Shown here in pieces: positions 54,651 to 63,126 of a stretch of DNA of 64,000 bases. The translations under genes and the position numbers were made by a program. Under the pieces are notes generated by a model. That model ran no database searches. It saw only the letters and a program-made list of their open reading frames with translations, and was not told the origin of the DNA. Source of the DNA: an uncultured Allobosea sp. (lineage in GTDB: Bacteria; Pseudomonadota; Alphaproteobacteria; Rhizobiales; Beijerinckiaceae); NCBI RefSeq assembly GCF_945957345.1, contig NZ_CAMFKW010000032.1, positions 1 to 64,000 of the forward strand. The letters run 5' to 3'. Within the stretch, counting starts at the first letter, position 1. Every line of letters begins with the position of its first letter.

Positions 54651-55623
54651 GGCGCGCCTCCCGGATACGGTCGCCGATGAAGGCGAAGAGGCCGCGCGGC
54701 GCATACATCATGAACAGGATCAGGATCGCGCCGTAGATGATCTCCTGGTATTGCGGCGCCTGGCGCAGCACCTCCGAGATCAGCCCGAACACGATCGCCC
54801 CGCCGATGGCGCCCGCGATCGAGCCGAGCCCGCCGACGACGACCATGGTGAGCACGAGGATCGTGGTCTGGAAGCCCAGGCTGTCTGGGTGGATGAAGGT
54901 CTGGAACAGGCCGAACATGCCGCCCGCGAAGCCTGCAATTGCGGCCGAGAGGCCGAAGGAGACGATGCGGGCGCGGCGCACGTCGATGCCCATCGCCATG
55001 GCCGCGACTTCGGATTCCCGAACCGCCCGGAAGGACCGGCCGAGCCGCGAGCGCGAGATCGCCACGGTGAGCCCGATCATCACGAGGCAGAAGAACAGCA
55101 CGAACGGATAGGCCTGCTTGTCGCTGAGGATTTCGATCGGGCCGAAGCGGGCCGGGCTGATGCGCAGGCCGTTCGGGCCGTTGGTGACGCTGTCCCAGTT
55201 GGCGAAGACCCATTGCATGGCCTCGCCGAAGGCGAAGGTCGCGAGCGCGAGATAGATGTCGCGCATCCGGAGCGCGAGCGCGCCGATGACCAGGCCGACA
55301 GCGCCGGCGACGAGCGCGCCGAACAGCATGGCGACGGGATAGGGCAGGTCGACCGCGCGGTTGGCCAGCGCACTCGCATAGATGCCGATGCCATAGAAGG
55401 CGGCATGGGCCATCGAGAACTGGCCAGTCTCGCCGATGACGATGTGCAGGCCGAGGCAGAGCACGACGAAGACCAGCAGCAGGTTGGCGATGTAGACGAC
55501 ATAGCCCGAGGTGAAGACGGGTAGCGCGACGGTCACGACCACGGCCGCCACGAGCCCGATCAGGGCGGGGCCGGAGAGCGCGCGCCGAACGGGCGCCGAA
55601 GATGCGAGAGGCGGTGACGACAT
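54640..55623 (-). CDS. livM: Branched-chain-type ABC transporter permease LivM
   Basis: 327 aa permease with about eight to nine helices. Family blocks are NLLLVFVVLCLGLHIVIGETGQFSMAHAAFYGIGIYASA, RSRLGRSFRAVRESEVAAMAMGIDVRRARIVSFGLSAAIAGFAGGMFG and ILVLTMVVVGGLGSIAGAIGGAIVFGL. It starts 6 bp after the livH stop. Confidence 0.93.
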   Translation of the reverse strand: MSSPPLASSAPVRRALSGPALIGLVAAVVVTVALPVFTSGYVVYIANLLLVFVVLCLGLHIVIGETGQFSMAHAAFYGIGIYASALANRAVDLPYPVAMLFGALVAGAVGLVIGALALRMRDIYLALATFAFGEAMQWVFANWDSVTNGPNGLRISPARFGPIEILSDKQAYPFVLFFCLVMIGLTVAISRSRLGRSFRAVRESEVAAMAMGIDVRRARIVSFGLSAAIAGFAGGMFGLFQTFIHPDSLGFQTTILVLTMVVVGGLGSIAGAIGGAIVFGLISEVLRQAPQYQEIIYGAILILFMMYAPRGLFAFIGDRIREARHGR

Positions 55624-55629
55624 CCGGCT

Positions 55630-56532
55630 TTAGACCTTCTTGATCGTCAGCTTCCCACCGAACAGGCCCTGCGGACGCAGGACGAGCACGATCAGGATGG
55701 CGAGGAAGGGGGCGAGCACGATGGCGCGCGACGAGATGAACAGCCCGACCATGTTCTCGACGATGCCGATGACGAAGCCGCCGACCACGGCGCCGGGCAG
55801 GCTGGAGAAGCCGCCGACGATCGCCGCCGCGAAGGCGAGCATGACGATCGAGCCCATATCGGCGGTCATCAGGATCTTCGGCGAGATCAATAGCGCCGCT
55901 ATGGCGGAGATCACGCCGGAGAGGCCCCAGATCAGCATATGGCAGCGGCGCAGATCGACGCCGACGAGCTGGGCGGCCTTGGGATTCATGCCGACGGCGC
56001 GCATGGCGCGGCCGGTCTTGGTGTAGTTGAACATCCAGAAGAAGGCGGCCATCACCGTCACCGCGGTGCCGAAGATCGCGAGATCGAGCATCGTCACCGA
56101 GGCCTGGCCGATCATGATGGAATCGGTCGGCACCAGTGCCGGGAAGGAGCGTGGCGTGTCGCCGAAGCCGGTGCGGCGTACGAGGCCCTTCAGCACATAG
56201 GACAGGCCGAGCGTCGCGATGACCAAATAGACGAGGTCCTTGGCCGATTTCGCGACCTGATCGAGCACGAAGCGGCGAAACAGCGCCATGGCGAGGAAGG
56301 CCACGACCAGCGTCGCCGGCAGCACGACCCAGATCGGCATCTTCTGGAAGACGAAGAGATAGAGCGCGACGTAGCCCGCCGCCATGAAGACCTCGCCCTG
56401 GGCGAAATTCGGCACATCCGAGGTCTTGAAGATCACCACGATGGCAAGCGCCAGCAGGGCATAGACGCTGCCCGAGACGAGGCCCGAGGCGATGCCTTGC
56501 TGCAGGAAGATCAGCGCGAGTTGCAGGTCCAT
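55630..56532 (-). CDS. livH: Branched-chain-type ABC transporter permease LivH
   Basis: 300 aa permease. LQQGIASGLVSGSVYALLALAIVVIFKTSDVPNFAQGEVFMAAGYVAL is the LivH N-terminal signature. The MRAVGMNPKAAQLVGVDLRRCHMLIWGLSGVISAIAALL coupling loop and GGFSSLPGAVVGGFVIGIVENMVGLF follow. ATG 56532 (MDLQLALIFLQQG) is chosen over the 56583 start, whose extra residues are not family-like. Confidence 0.93.
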   Translation of the reverse strand: MDLQLALIFLQQGIASGLVSGSVYALLALAIVVIFKTSDVPNFAQGEVFMAAGYVALYLFVFQKMPIWVVLPATLVVAFLAMALFRRFVLDQVAKSAKDLVYLVIATLGLSYVLKGLVRRTGFGDTPRSFPALVPTDSIMIGQASVTMLDLAIFGTAVTVMAAFFWMFNYTKTGRAMRAVGMNPKAAQLVGVDLRRCHMLIWGLSGVISAIAALLISPKILMTADMGSIVMLAFAAAIVGGFSSLPGAVVGGFVIGIVENMVGLFISSRAIVLAPFLAILIVLVLRPQGLFGGKLTIKKV

Positions 56533-56623
56533 ATCCGGCCCGATGCTCAGGTCAGGGAAGGGCGGCAGCGCGAATACCGCCACCCAGTCTCACAAGGCAG
56601 GTCAAGCGGCCTGCCGAAGGCGA

Positions 56624-57832
56624 TCACTTCGCCTGGTAGGTCCAGCGGCTGGTGAAGACGCCCGGCAGCGGGCTCATCGTCGTGCCGTCATATTTGATGA
56701 AGATCGTCGAGCGGTTGGCGGCGCGCTGCTCCGGGCCGAACTGCATGCGGCCGGCCATGACGCCCGAGTCGAAATCCTGCGTCTTCAGCGCGGCGAGCAC
56801 CTTTTCGCGGGTCGGGTTCGGGCCGGCATCCTGCAGCGCCTTGACCAGCGACATCGCCGGGGGGATGCCATAGGGCATATAGGTCTGCGGATGGTCGGGC
56901 TTGGCCGCCAGATCCGGATAGGCAGCCTTGTACATGTCGTAGATCGGCTTCAGCTTGGCGCCGCCGGGGGAGTCGATCATGACCTCCTGGGTGTAGAAGT
57001 TCTTGAGCGCGTCCTTGCCGACATTCTCGGCGAGCTGGTTGAGGCTGGCCGTGCCGGTGACCGAGAGGATGATCGGCTTGTTGAAGCCCATCTCGGCCGC
57101 CTTCTTGATTAACAGTGCCGCCGGACGGGCATAGGTGACCAGCAGGATCGCATCCGGGTTGGCGGCGCGCACCTTCAGGAACGGCGCAGTGACGTCGTTG
57201 ATGCCGGGATTGATCGACTCGACCGAGAGCTTCACGCCGTTGACCTCGGCGTCCTTCTTCGAGCCTTCCAGGTTCCAGGCGCCATAGGCGTCGTCATGGT
57301 TGATATAGGCGACGTTCTTGGCGCCGAACTGCTTGGCCGCGAACTCGACCATCGCGCCGCCGACGGCATATTGCGAGATCGAATAGGCGCCGAAGATGTA
57401 ATCGGTCGGCGGGAACAGCGCGCCGTCGCCCGATGCGTTCAGCATCAGGTAGGGCACCTTGTTGCGGACGACGTAGTCCTTCGCGGCGACGACGGCGGCC
57501 GAGCACGAGCCGCCATTGAGCATGAACACGTTTTCCTGCTCGACCAGCTTCTTCACCGCCGCAACCAAGTCATTGGCATTGCAGCGGTCGTCCTCGACGA
57601 CATACTCGATCTTGCGGCCGTGGATACCGCCTTCCTTGTTGATCTTGTCGTAGTACATCTTGGCCGCGTTCACGACGTCGAAGCCATAGGCCATGTTCGG
57701 GCCGGATAGCGGGCCGAAGATGCCGATCTTGATCGCCTTGTCGGTGATGCCCGGCTCCTGCGCGCCGGCCGCGGCCCCGATCAGCAGGCTGGCGGCCAGC
57801 GTCAGGCCGGCTGCGGTCTTGTTCACGCTCAT
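56624..57832 (-). CDS. LIV-type periplasmic substrate-binding protein
   Basis: 402 aa, first gene of the eleven-gene operon. A signal peptide (MSVNKTAAGLTLAASLLIGAAAGA) precedes the Peripla_BP_6 fold with IKIGIFGPLSGPNMAYGFDVVNAAKMYYDKINKEGGIHGRKIEYVVEDD, NGGSCSAAVVAAKDYV, LMLNASGD, and VAYINHDDAYGAWNLEGSKK. LIV-type proteins near aromatic pathways bind aromatic acids in several characterised cases. Ligand residues cannot be assigned. It follows a GntR gene on the same strand after a 127-bp gap. Confidence 0.93.
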   Translation of the reverse strand: MSVNKTAAGLTLAASLLIGAAAGAQEPGITDKAIKIGIFGPLSGPNMAYGFDVVNAAKMYYDKINKEGGIHGRKIEYVVEDDRCNANDLVAAVKKLVEQENVFMLNGGSCSAAVVAAKDYVVRNKVPYLMLNASGDGALFPPTDYIFGAYSISQYAVGGAMVEFAAKQFGAKNVAYINHDDAYGAWNLEGSKKDAEVNGVKLSVESINPGINDVTAPFLKVRAANPDAILLVTYARPAALLIKKAAEMGFNKPIILSVTGTASLNQLAENVGKDALKNFYTQEVMIDSPGGAKLKPIYDMYKAAYPDLAAKPDHPQTYMPYGIPPAMSLVKALQDAGPNPTREKVLAALKTQDFDSGVMAGRMQFGPEQRAANRSTIFIKYDGTTMSPLPGVFTSRWTYQAK

Positions 57833-57959
57833 CGTCTCTCTCCCTGGTCGTCCGTTTGTTGTGTCGTTGAGGTCGTCGGCTCATGGCGGACCGATCCTGT
57901 GGGGATCATAGCCGGCCGGTTGCAGGTATCTGTCACAGCGGCGTGGGACATTGCGGCGT

Positions 57960-58700
57960 CTACCCTTCCGAGCCATGCAAAGGCGCCAGCGAGGGTGCGT
58001 CATGCACGGGATAGGAGAGTTCGCGGAAGATATGGAAGGTGCGCATGATGTGCTTGCGCATCGCCTGCTCGGCCTGGTCGCCGTCGCGCGCCAGCAGGGC
58101 CTGCAGGATGATCTCGTGGTCCTCGTTGCTGAGGCGGAATTCGGCCGGCGAGGTCATCCGTGCCACCGAGCCGTTGAAGTAGAACCGGCCCGAACGGAGG
58201 ATCGCGTCGCGCAGCTTCTCGTTGCGAGCGGCGGCGACGATGATGCCGTGGAACTCGCGATTGGTCTCGACGCGGGTCTTGTCGTCGGCGGGATCGCCGG
58301 CGATGCGGCGGGCATGGACGGCGGCAACCGCCGCGATCTCGTCATCGCTAGCCCGCTCGGCGGCGAGCCTGGCAGCATAGCCTTCCAGCGCGGCGCGGAC
58401 CTCCGAATTCTCGCTCGCCTCGACGGCGGTGATCTCGCGCACGGCCCAGCCGCGCCGGCGCGGCACGATCAACTGCTCGACCGCCAGCCGCTGCAAGGCC
58501 TCGCGCACCGGCGTCCGGCTGACGGCCAGCACAGCGGCGATATCGGCCTCGATCAATGGCTCGTTCGGCCGGATCTCCCCAGAGAGGATGGCGTTGCGCA
58601 GGGTCTCATAGGCATCGCCGGAGCGGCGCCGGCCGAGCGCGGCCTTCTCGGCGTCTCCCGATGGCTGGTCCGAAGCGGCGAGTGTGAAGCGCTTCTGCAT
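57960..58700 (-). CDS. GntR-family (FCD) transcriptional regulator
   Basis: 246 aa. A leader of about 25 residues precedes the winged helix: DAYETLRNAILSGEIRPNEPLIEADIAAVLAVSRTPVREALQRLAVEQLIVPRRRGWAVREI. The FCD domain follows, with EVRAALEGYAARLAAERA, NREFHGIIVAAARNEKL and a terminal MRKHIMRTFHIF. It lies directly upstream of the LIV operon on the same strand, so it is the most likely regulator of that operon; fahA (upstream) is another possible target. ATG 58700. Confidence 0.9.
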   Translation of the reverse strand: MQKRFTLAASDQPSGDAEKAALGRRRSGDAYETLRNAILSGEIRPNEPLIEADIAAVLAVSRTPVREALQRLAVEQLIVPRRRGWAVREITAVEASENSEVRAALEGYAARLAAERASDDEIAAVAAVHARRIAGDPADDKTRVETNREFHGIIVAAARNEKLRDAILRSGRFYFNGSVARMTSPAEFRLSNEDHEIILQALLARDGDQAEQAMRKHIMRTFHIFRELSYPVHDAPSLAPLHGSEG

Positions 58701-58786
58701 GCGATCCCCGAAGGCAGCGTCAACCCGATGATGCCGAAGCCATAGCGCGTCCGCTGTCACCAGAGCAGGGGACAACAGCGCTCGTT

Positions 58787-60151
58787 TCAGCCGCGCGCCG
58801 GCAGCACCTCGGCCCGGCATTCGCCGAAGCCGATCTCGACAAAGCCCTCGCGCCGGGCGCTGGCCTTCATGATGATGGTGTCGCCATCGATGAGATAGGT
58901 CCGGCTTTCGCCATTCGGCAGCGCGATCGGCTCGCGGCCGCCGCGCGTGATCTCCATCAGGCTGCCGAAGGAGCCAGGATCGCGCCCGGAGATCGTGCCG
59001 GAACCGAAGAGATCGCCGGGTTCGAGGTTGCAGCCGTTCGAGCTGTGATGGGCGACGAACTGCGCCGGCGTCCAGTAGAGGTCGCGCGTGCTGCCGAGCG
59101 AGAGCCGGTGCGGCGCCAGACCGTTCGCGCGCATCGCTGCGGTCTCGATGAAGACTTCCAGCGTGACGTCGAGCGCATGCGGCACTTCTGCTTCGGCAGG
59201 GCTCAGATAGGGCAGGGCCGCCGGATCGCCTTCAGGACGTGGCACCTGAACTCTCCGGAAGGGCGCCAGCGCCTCTGGCGTCACGATCCAGGGCGAGATC
59301 GTCGTGGCAAAGCCCTTGGCGAGGAAGGGGCCGAGCGGCTGGTATTCCCAAGCCTGGATATCGCGCGCCGACCAGTCGTTGAGCAGGCAGAAGCCGGCGA
59401 TCCGGTCGTCGGCCTCGTCGATCGGCACAGGCGAACCCTGCGCATTGCCGGGGCCGATCCAGATGCCCAGCTCCAGCTCGTAATCGAAATTACGGCAGGG
59501 GCCGAAGCTGGGCTCAGCCTCGTCCGGCCGCTTGCGCTGGCCGTTCGGGCGCAGGAAGGGCTCGCCGGATGGCCGGACCGACGAGGCGCGGCCGTTATAG
59601 CCGATCGGGATGTGCTTGTAGTTCGGTAGCAGCGGATTATCCGGCCGCAAGAGCGAGCCGATATTCATGGCATGCTGAATGCCCGCATAGAAATCCGTGT
59701 AGTCGCCGATCCGCGCCGGCAGGCCGAGCGAGCAATTCCGTGCCGGGTGCAGCATCGGTTTCAGCGTAGCCTGCGCAGACGCGCCTTCCGCCAGCAGGGC
59801 CGAGAGCCGCGCCCTCAGTTGCTTGCGCGCACCCGTTCCCAGCCCGAGAAAGCCGTTCAGGTTCGGCGCGGCTGCGGCCGTGACGGTCTCCGCGATGTCG
59901 GCGCAAAAGCCGGACGCCGCGAGCGCAGCCAGATCTAGGATTTCGTCGCCAATCGCGACACCACCGCGCGCCGGCTCGCCATTGGGCGAGAACACACCGA
60001 AGGGCAGGTTCTGGATCGGGAATTCCGCATGATCCCGCGCCGACTCGACCCAGCTCCGCAAAGCCGGATCATGGCTGGCGTCGAGCGCGGCAGCGGAGGA
60101 GGTGTGGCGAGGCGGGTTTTCCGCCCGCGCGTCGAGAGTGCTGCCCTGCAT
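58787..60151 (-). CDS. fahA: Fumarylacetoacetase
   Basis: 454 aa. Hydrolyses fumarylacetoacetate to fumarate and acetoacetate, last step of the homogentisate pathway. Catalytic blocks are IGDYTDFYAGIQHAMNIGSLLRP (Asp and His), YKHIPIGYNGRASSV, FDYELELGIWIG (Glu), NDWSARDIQAWEYQPLGPFLAKGFATTISPW (Asp/Lys), and SNGCNLEPGDLFGSGTISG. Length and order match eukaryotic-type FAH. ATG 60151 (MQGSTLDARAE) is used; an in-frame TTG at 60163 is possible. It is followed downstream by the GntR gene and preceded by marR. Confidence 0.95.
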   Translation of the reverse strand: MQGSTLDARAENPPRHTSSAAALDASHDPALRSWVESARDHAEFPIQNLPFGVFSPNGEPARGGVAIGDEILDLAALAASGFCADIAETVTAAAAPNLNGFLGLGTGARKQLRARLSALLAEGASAQATLKPMLHPARNCSLGLPARIGDYTDFYAGIQHAMNIGSLLRPDNPLLPNYKHIPIGYNGRASSVRPSGEPFLRPNGQRKRPDEAEPSFGPCRNFDYELELGIWIGPGNAQGSPVPIDEADDRIAGFCLLNDWSARDIQAWEYQPLGPFLAKGFATTISPWIVTPEALAPFRRVQVPRPEGDPAALPYLSPAEAEVPHALDVTLEVFIETAAMRANGLAPHRLSLGSTRDLYWTPAQFVAHHSSNGCNLEPGDLFGSGTISGRDPGSFGSLMEITRGGREPIALPNGESRTYLIDGDTIIMKASARREGFVEIGFGECRAEVLPARG

Positions 60152-60246
60152 AGGCTCATCCAATCCGTTCTGACTCGGTCAGTTCGGCGGCGAGCCTAAG
60201 CGGAAGCGATGCCCCGCCTCTGTCCCCAGCGCGTGGGACGCGAAGC

Positions 60247-60681
60247 TCAATCGACGGGAAAGCGCTCTTCCATCAGCGCAAGCGCGCGGAGCAAGGGCTC
60301 GGCATGGGGGCCGAGCGCGGCGAGGATGCCCGCTTCGAAAGCCAGGGCGCGCGGCACGATCTCGCCATAGGCCTGCAAGCCGGGCGCCGTCAGCGACAGG
60401 CTTTCCTCCCGCCGATCGTGCTCGCTCTCGCAGCGGGTCAGCCAGCGTCGCTCCTCCAACGCCCGCACGGCCCGGCTGACCTTGGTCTTGTGCATGGAAG
60501 AGTGCTTGCCGATGGCCTTGGCCGTCATCGTGCCGAACTGGGCAAGGGTGGCCAGCACCCGCCATTCCGGCACCGTCAGATCATGATGCGGCCCGTAGAC
60601 CGCCCGGAACTGCTGGGAGACCGCCGAACTCAGGCGGTTGAGGCGATAGGGCAAGAAGTGTTCGAGCGCGAGTTTCGACAT
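60247..60681 (-). CDS. MarR-family transcriptional regulator
   Basis: 144 aa winged helix-turn-helix protein: [71 protein letters not shown] (DNA-binding core and DxRxxxLxLT wing). It is divergent from hmgA with a 105-bp gap and sits upstream of fahA on the same strand, so it is the likely regulator of homogentisate genes. Similar MarR genes control hmg operons elsewhere. ATG 60681. Confidence 0.9.
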   Translation of the reverse strand: MSKLALEHFLPYRLNRLSSAVSQQFRAVYGPHHDLTVPEWRVLATLAQFGTMTAKAIGKHSSMHKTKVSRAVRALEERRWLTRCESEHDRREESLSLTAPGLQAYGEIVPRALAFEAGILAALGPHAEPLLRALALMEERFPVD

Positions 60682-60687
60682 GCCTTG

Positions 60688-60710
60688 TTAGTTACAAAAT
60701 CGACAGTTAC
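60688..60710. promoter_or_regulatory. Candidate MarR operator / promoter region
   Basis: Direct repeats TTAGTTAC (60688-60695) and ACAGTTAC (60703-60710), 15 bp apart, in a locally AT-rich patch directly upstream of marR and divergent hmgA. The pattern fits a regulatory site but is not a good palindrome, so the call is tentative. Confidence 0.35.
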
Positions 60711-60786
60711 CAAAGCAACCATCTCGAACGAAGCCCGCACAGGGTATGCCGCCGACCCAAGGCCGTCGCGAGGAGAGGGCGCCACC

Positions 60787-62139
60787 ATGAACGTTCAGAA
60801 CCCGGCCCATGCCGGTGCCGCCAAGGCCGAGAGCGCCATCGCGACGGGCTACATGTCCGGCTTCGGCAACGGCTTCGAGACCGAGGCGCTGCCGGGCGCC
60901 CTGCCGCTTGGGCGCAACTCGCCGCAGAAATGCGCCTATGGCCTTTATGCCGAGCAGCTCTCCGGGTCGCCCTTCACTGCGCCGCGCACCACCAACGAGC
61001 GCTCCTGGCTCTATCGGATCCGCCCGACCGTCGCGCATTGGAACGAGTTCCGTAAGGTCGATGCCGGGTTCTGGCGCACAGCTCCGGCCCGCGAGGTTGA
61101 CATGCCGATCGCGCCGCTGCGGTGGAGCCCGATCCCGATCCCGTCGGAGCCGATCTCCTTCGTCGAGGGAATCCGCAGTATGACGACCGCCGGCGACGCC
61201 GGCAGCCAAGGCGGCATGGGCGCGCATGTCTATCTGATCACGCGCTCGATGGTGGACGAGTATTTCTACAATGCCGATGGCGAGATGCTGTTCGTGCCGC
61301 AGCAGGGGGCTTTACGGCTCTGGACCGAGTTCGGCATCATCGACATCGAGCCCGGCGAGATCGCGGTGATCCCGCGCGGCGTGAAGATCCGCGTCGAGCT
61401 GAGGGACGGGCCGGCGCGCGGCTACATCTGCGAGAACTATGGCGGCGCCTTCACCTTGCCCGAGCGCGGGCCGATCGGCGCCAACTGCCTCGCCAATCCG
61501 CGCGATTTTCTCACCCCCGTCGCTGCTTATGAGGACCGCGACGCGCCTTCGAGGATGTATGTGAAATGGGGCGGCAATCTCTGGGCCGCCGATATCGAGC
61601 ATTCGCCGCTCGATGTCGTCGCCTGGCATGGCAACTACGCCCCGTACAAGTATGATCTCAGGCGCTTTTCCCCGGTCGGGCCGATCCTTTACGACCACGC
61701 CGATCCGTCGATCTTCACGGTGCTGACCTCGCCCTCGGAGACGCCCGGTACCGCCAATATCGACTTCGTCATCTTCTCGGATCGCTGGCTGGTGGCCGAG
61801 AACACCTTCCGGCCGCCCTGGTACCATATGAACGTGATGAGCGAGTTCATGGGGCTGGTCTACGGCGTCTACGACGCCAAGACCGGCGGCGGCTTCGTGC
61901 CGGGCGGCATCTCGCTGCACAACACGATGCTGCCGCACGGGCCGGACGTCGATGCCTTCGAGAAGGCGAGCAATGTCGAGCTAAAGCCGCACAAGCTGGA
62001 GGGCACGCTGGCCTTCATGTTCGAGACGCGCTTTCCGCAGCAGGTCACGGCCTTTGCCGCCAGCTCGGACTCGCTCCAGCGCGACTATGGCGGCTACGGC
62101 CATAAGCTGACCAAGCACTTCGATCCGAACAGGCCCTGA
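60787..62139 (+). CDS. hmgA: Homogentisate 1,2-dioxygenase
   Basis: 450 aa Fe(II) ring-cleavage enzyme turning homogentisate into maleylacetoacetate (tyrosine/phenylalanine catabolism). Family blocks are [57 protein letters not shown] [21 protein letters not shown] and [29 protein letters not shown]. The iron-ligand region is [19 protein letters not shown] (His, Glu) with [12 protein letters not shown] (His). ATG 60787 is standard (RBS GAGGAGAG upstream). It is divergent from marR and fahA, and converges on the MBL gene across the dif site. Confidence 0.97.
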   Translation: MNVQNPAHAGAAKAESAIATGYMSGFGNGFETEALPGALPLGRNSPQKCAYGLYAEQLSGSPFTAPRTTNERSWLYRIRPTVAHWNEFRKVDAGFWRTAPAREVDMPIAPLRWSPIPIPSEPISFVEGIRSMTTAGDAGSQGGMGAHVYLITRSMVDEYFYNADGEMLFVPQQGALRLWTEFGIIDIEPGEIAVIPRGVKIRVELRDGPARGYICENYGGAFTLPERGPIGANCLANPRDFLTPVAAYEDRDAPSRMYVKWGGNLWAADIEHSPLDVVAWHGNYAPYKYDLRRFSPVGPILYDHADPSIFTVLTSPSETPGTANIDFVIFSDRWLVAENTFRPPWYHMNVMSEFMGLVYGVYDAKTGGGFVPGGISLHNTMLPHGPDVDAFEKASNVELKPHKLEGTLAFMFETRFPQQVTAFAASSDSLQRDYGGYGHKLTKHFDPNRP

Positions 62140-62174
62140 GCTTGAGAGGGCGCGGCGGCGTTCAGTCGGCGGAG

Positions 62175-62206
62175 GAACAGCAGCCGTGCGTCATCGGCCG
62201 CTGTTC
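62175..62206 (+). terminator. Hairpin after hmgA
   Basis: Arms GAACAGCAGCCG/CGGCCGCTGTTC (11 of 12 pairs) with an 8-nt loop, 36 bp after the hmgA stop. There is no long T-run, so it may be a pause/terminator or simple secondary structure. Confidence 0.45.
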
Positions 62207-62250
62207 TAGACATTGATCTCAAGGGAAGAGGGTCGCATCTGCCCAGGATT

Positions 62251-62278
62251 GATTCGCATAAGGTATATTATGGAACTA
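62251..62278. other. dif site (XerC/XerD chromosome dimer resolution)
   Basis: 28-bp site in the 174-bp gap between convergent genes. The core GCATAAGGTATATTATG differs by one base from the core of E. coli dif (GCATAATGTATATTATG). Left arm 62251-62261 (XerC side), 6-bp centre 62262-62267 and right arm 62268-62278 (XerD side) have the standard 11-6-11 layout. XerCD recombine here to resolve chromosome dimers at the terminus under FtsK control. Confidence 0.9.
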
Positions 62279-62313
62279 ACTCCGATGCAGACGCTGCCTG
62301 AAATGCTGGCGTT

Positions 62314-63117
62314 TCAGGCTGGGACCGAGATCGTCATCCCATCGAACGCCACCTCTGCAATCCCATCCAAGCGCTTGCTCAGGCTGGCGTAATCCAGATC
62401 GACATGGAGATTGGTCATGATCGCGCGGCGCGGCTGCAAGTGCGCGATCGCCTCCAACGACTGCGCCAGATGGAAATGGCTGGGATGCGGCGTCTCGCGC
62501 AGGCAGTCGAGGATCAGCACATCGAGATCGGCCATGGCTTCCATGGCCGCCGGCGGAATCAGGCTGACATCCGGCAGATAGCCGAGATCGCCGAACCGGA
62601 AGCCCAGCGCCTCGTAGTTCGGCCCGTGCTCGACCCGGAACGGCAAGGCCGTGATCGGCCCGCCAGCGCCGTCGATGGTCTGTGGCCGGCCGGCGCTGAT
62701 CTCGTCGAGGTCGATGATTGGCGGATAGTAGCTGCCGGTCGGCGTCTCGAAGAGATAGCCGAAGCGCGACCGCAGCGAGGCCTGCGTCGTCTTGTCGGCA
62801 TGGACCCGGATGCGCTGCTGCATATGCAGGACGAGTGCGCGCAGATCGTCGATGCCATGGGTATGGTCGGCATGGTCATGCGTCAGCAGCACGCCGTCGA
62901 GCGCCGGCACCTCGGCCGAGAGAAGCTGCTCGCGCAAGTCTGGCGAGGTATCGACCAGCACCCGCGTCATGCCGTCGGGGCCCATGCGCTCGACGATGAT
63001 CGAACAGCGCCGGCGCCGGTTCTTCGGCTCGGCGGGATCGCAGGCGCCCCAACCGGAGCCCGGCCGCGGCACGCCCCCTGATGATCCGCAGCCGAGAATG
63101 GTGACGGTGAGCGTCAT
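62314..63117 (-). CDS. MBL-fold metallo-hydrolase (PhnP-like)
   Basis: 267 aa. The metal-binding motif HDHADHTHGIDD (HxHxDH) is near residue 79; further ligands are in RVEHGPNYEALGFRFG (His) and LILDCLRETPHPSHFHLAQSLEAI (Asp, His). The MTLTVTILGCGSSGGVPRPG opening is shared by PhnP phosphodiesterases and their relatives. It is third in the metG-tatD-MBL order common in alphaproteobacteria. True function in this context is unknown; a cyclic phosphodiester is a possible substrate. The stop lies next to a small hairpin (62296-62319). Confidence 0.9.
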   Translation of the reverse strand: MTLTVTILGCGSSGGVPRPGSGWGACDPAEPKNRRRRCSIIVERMGPDGMTRVLVDTSPDLREQLLSAEVPALDGVLLTHDHADHTHGIDDLRALVLHMQQRIRVHADKTTQASLRSRFGYLFETPTGSYYPPIIDLDEISAGRPQTIDGAGGPITALPFRVEHGPNYEALGFRFGDLGYLPDVSLIPPAAMEAMADLDVLILDCLRETPHPSHFHLAQSLEAIAHLQPRRAIMTNLHVDLDYASLSKRLDGIAEVAFDGMTISVPA

Positions 63118-63126
63118 GGCGCCGCG

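Noticed and set aside
62140-62313. Phage or genomic-island attachment at the dif site (XerCD-using element)
   Set aside because: No integrase, phage gene or second dif-like copy flanks the site; neighbours are ordinary chromosomal genes.
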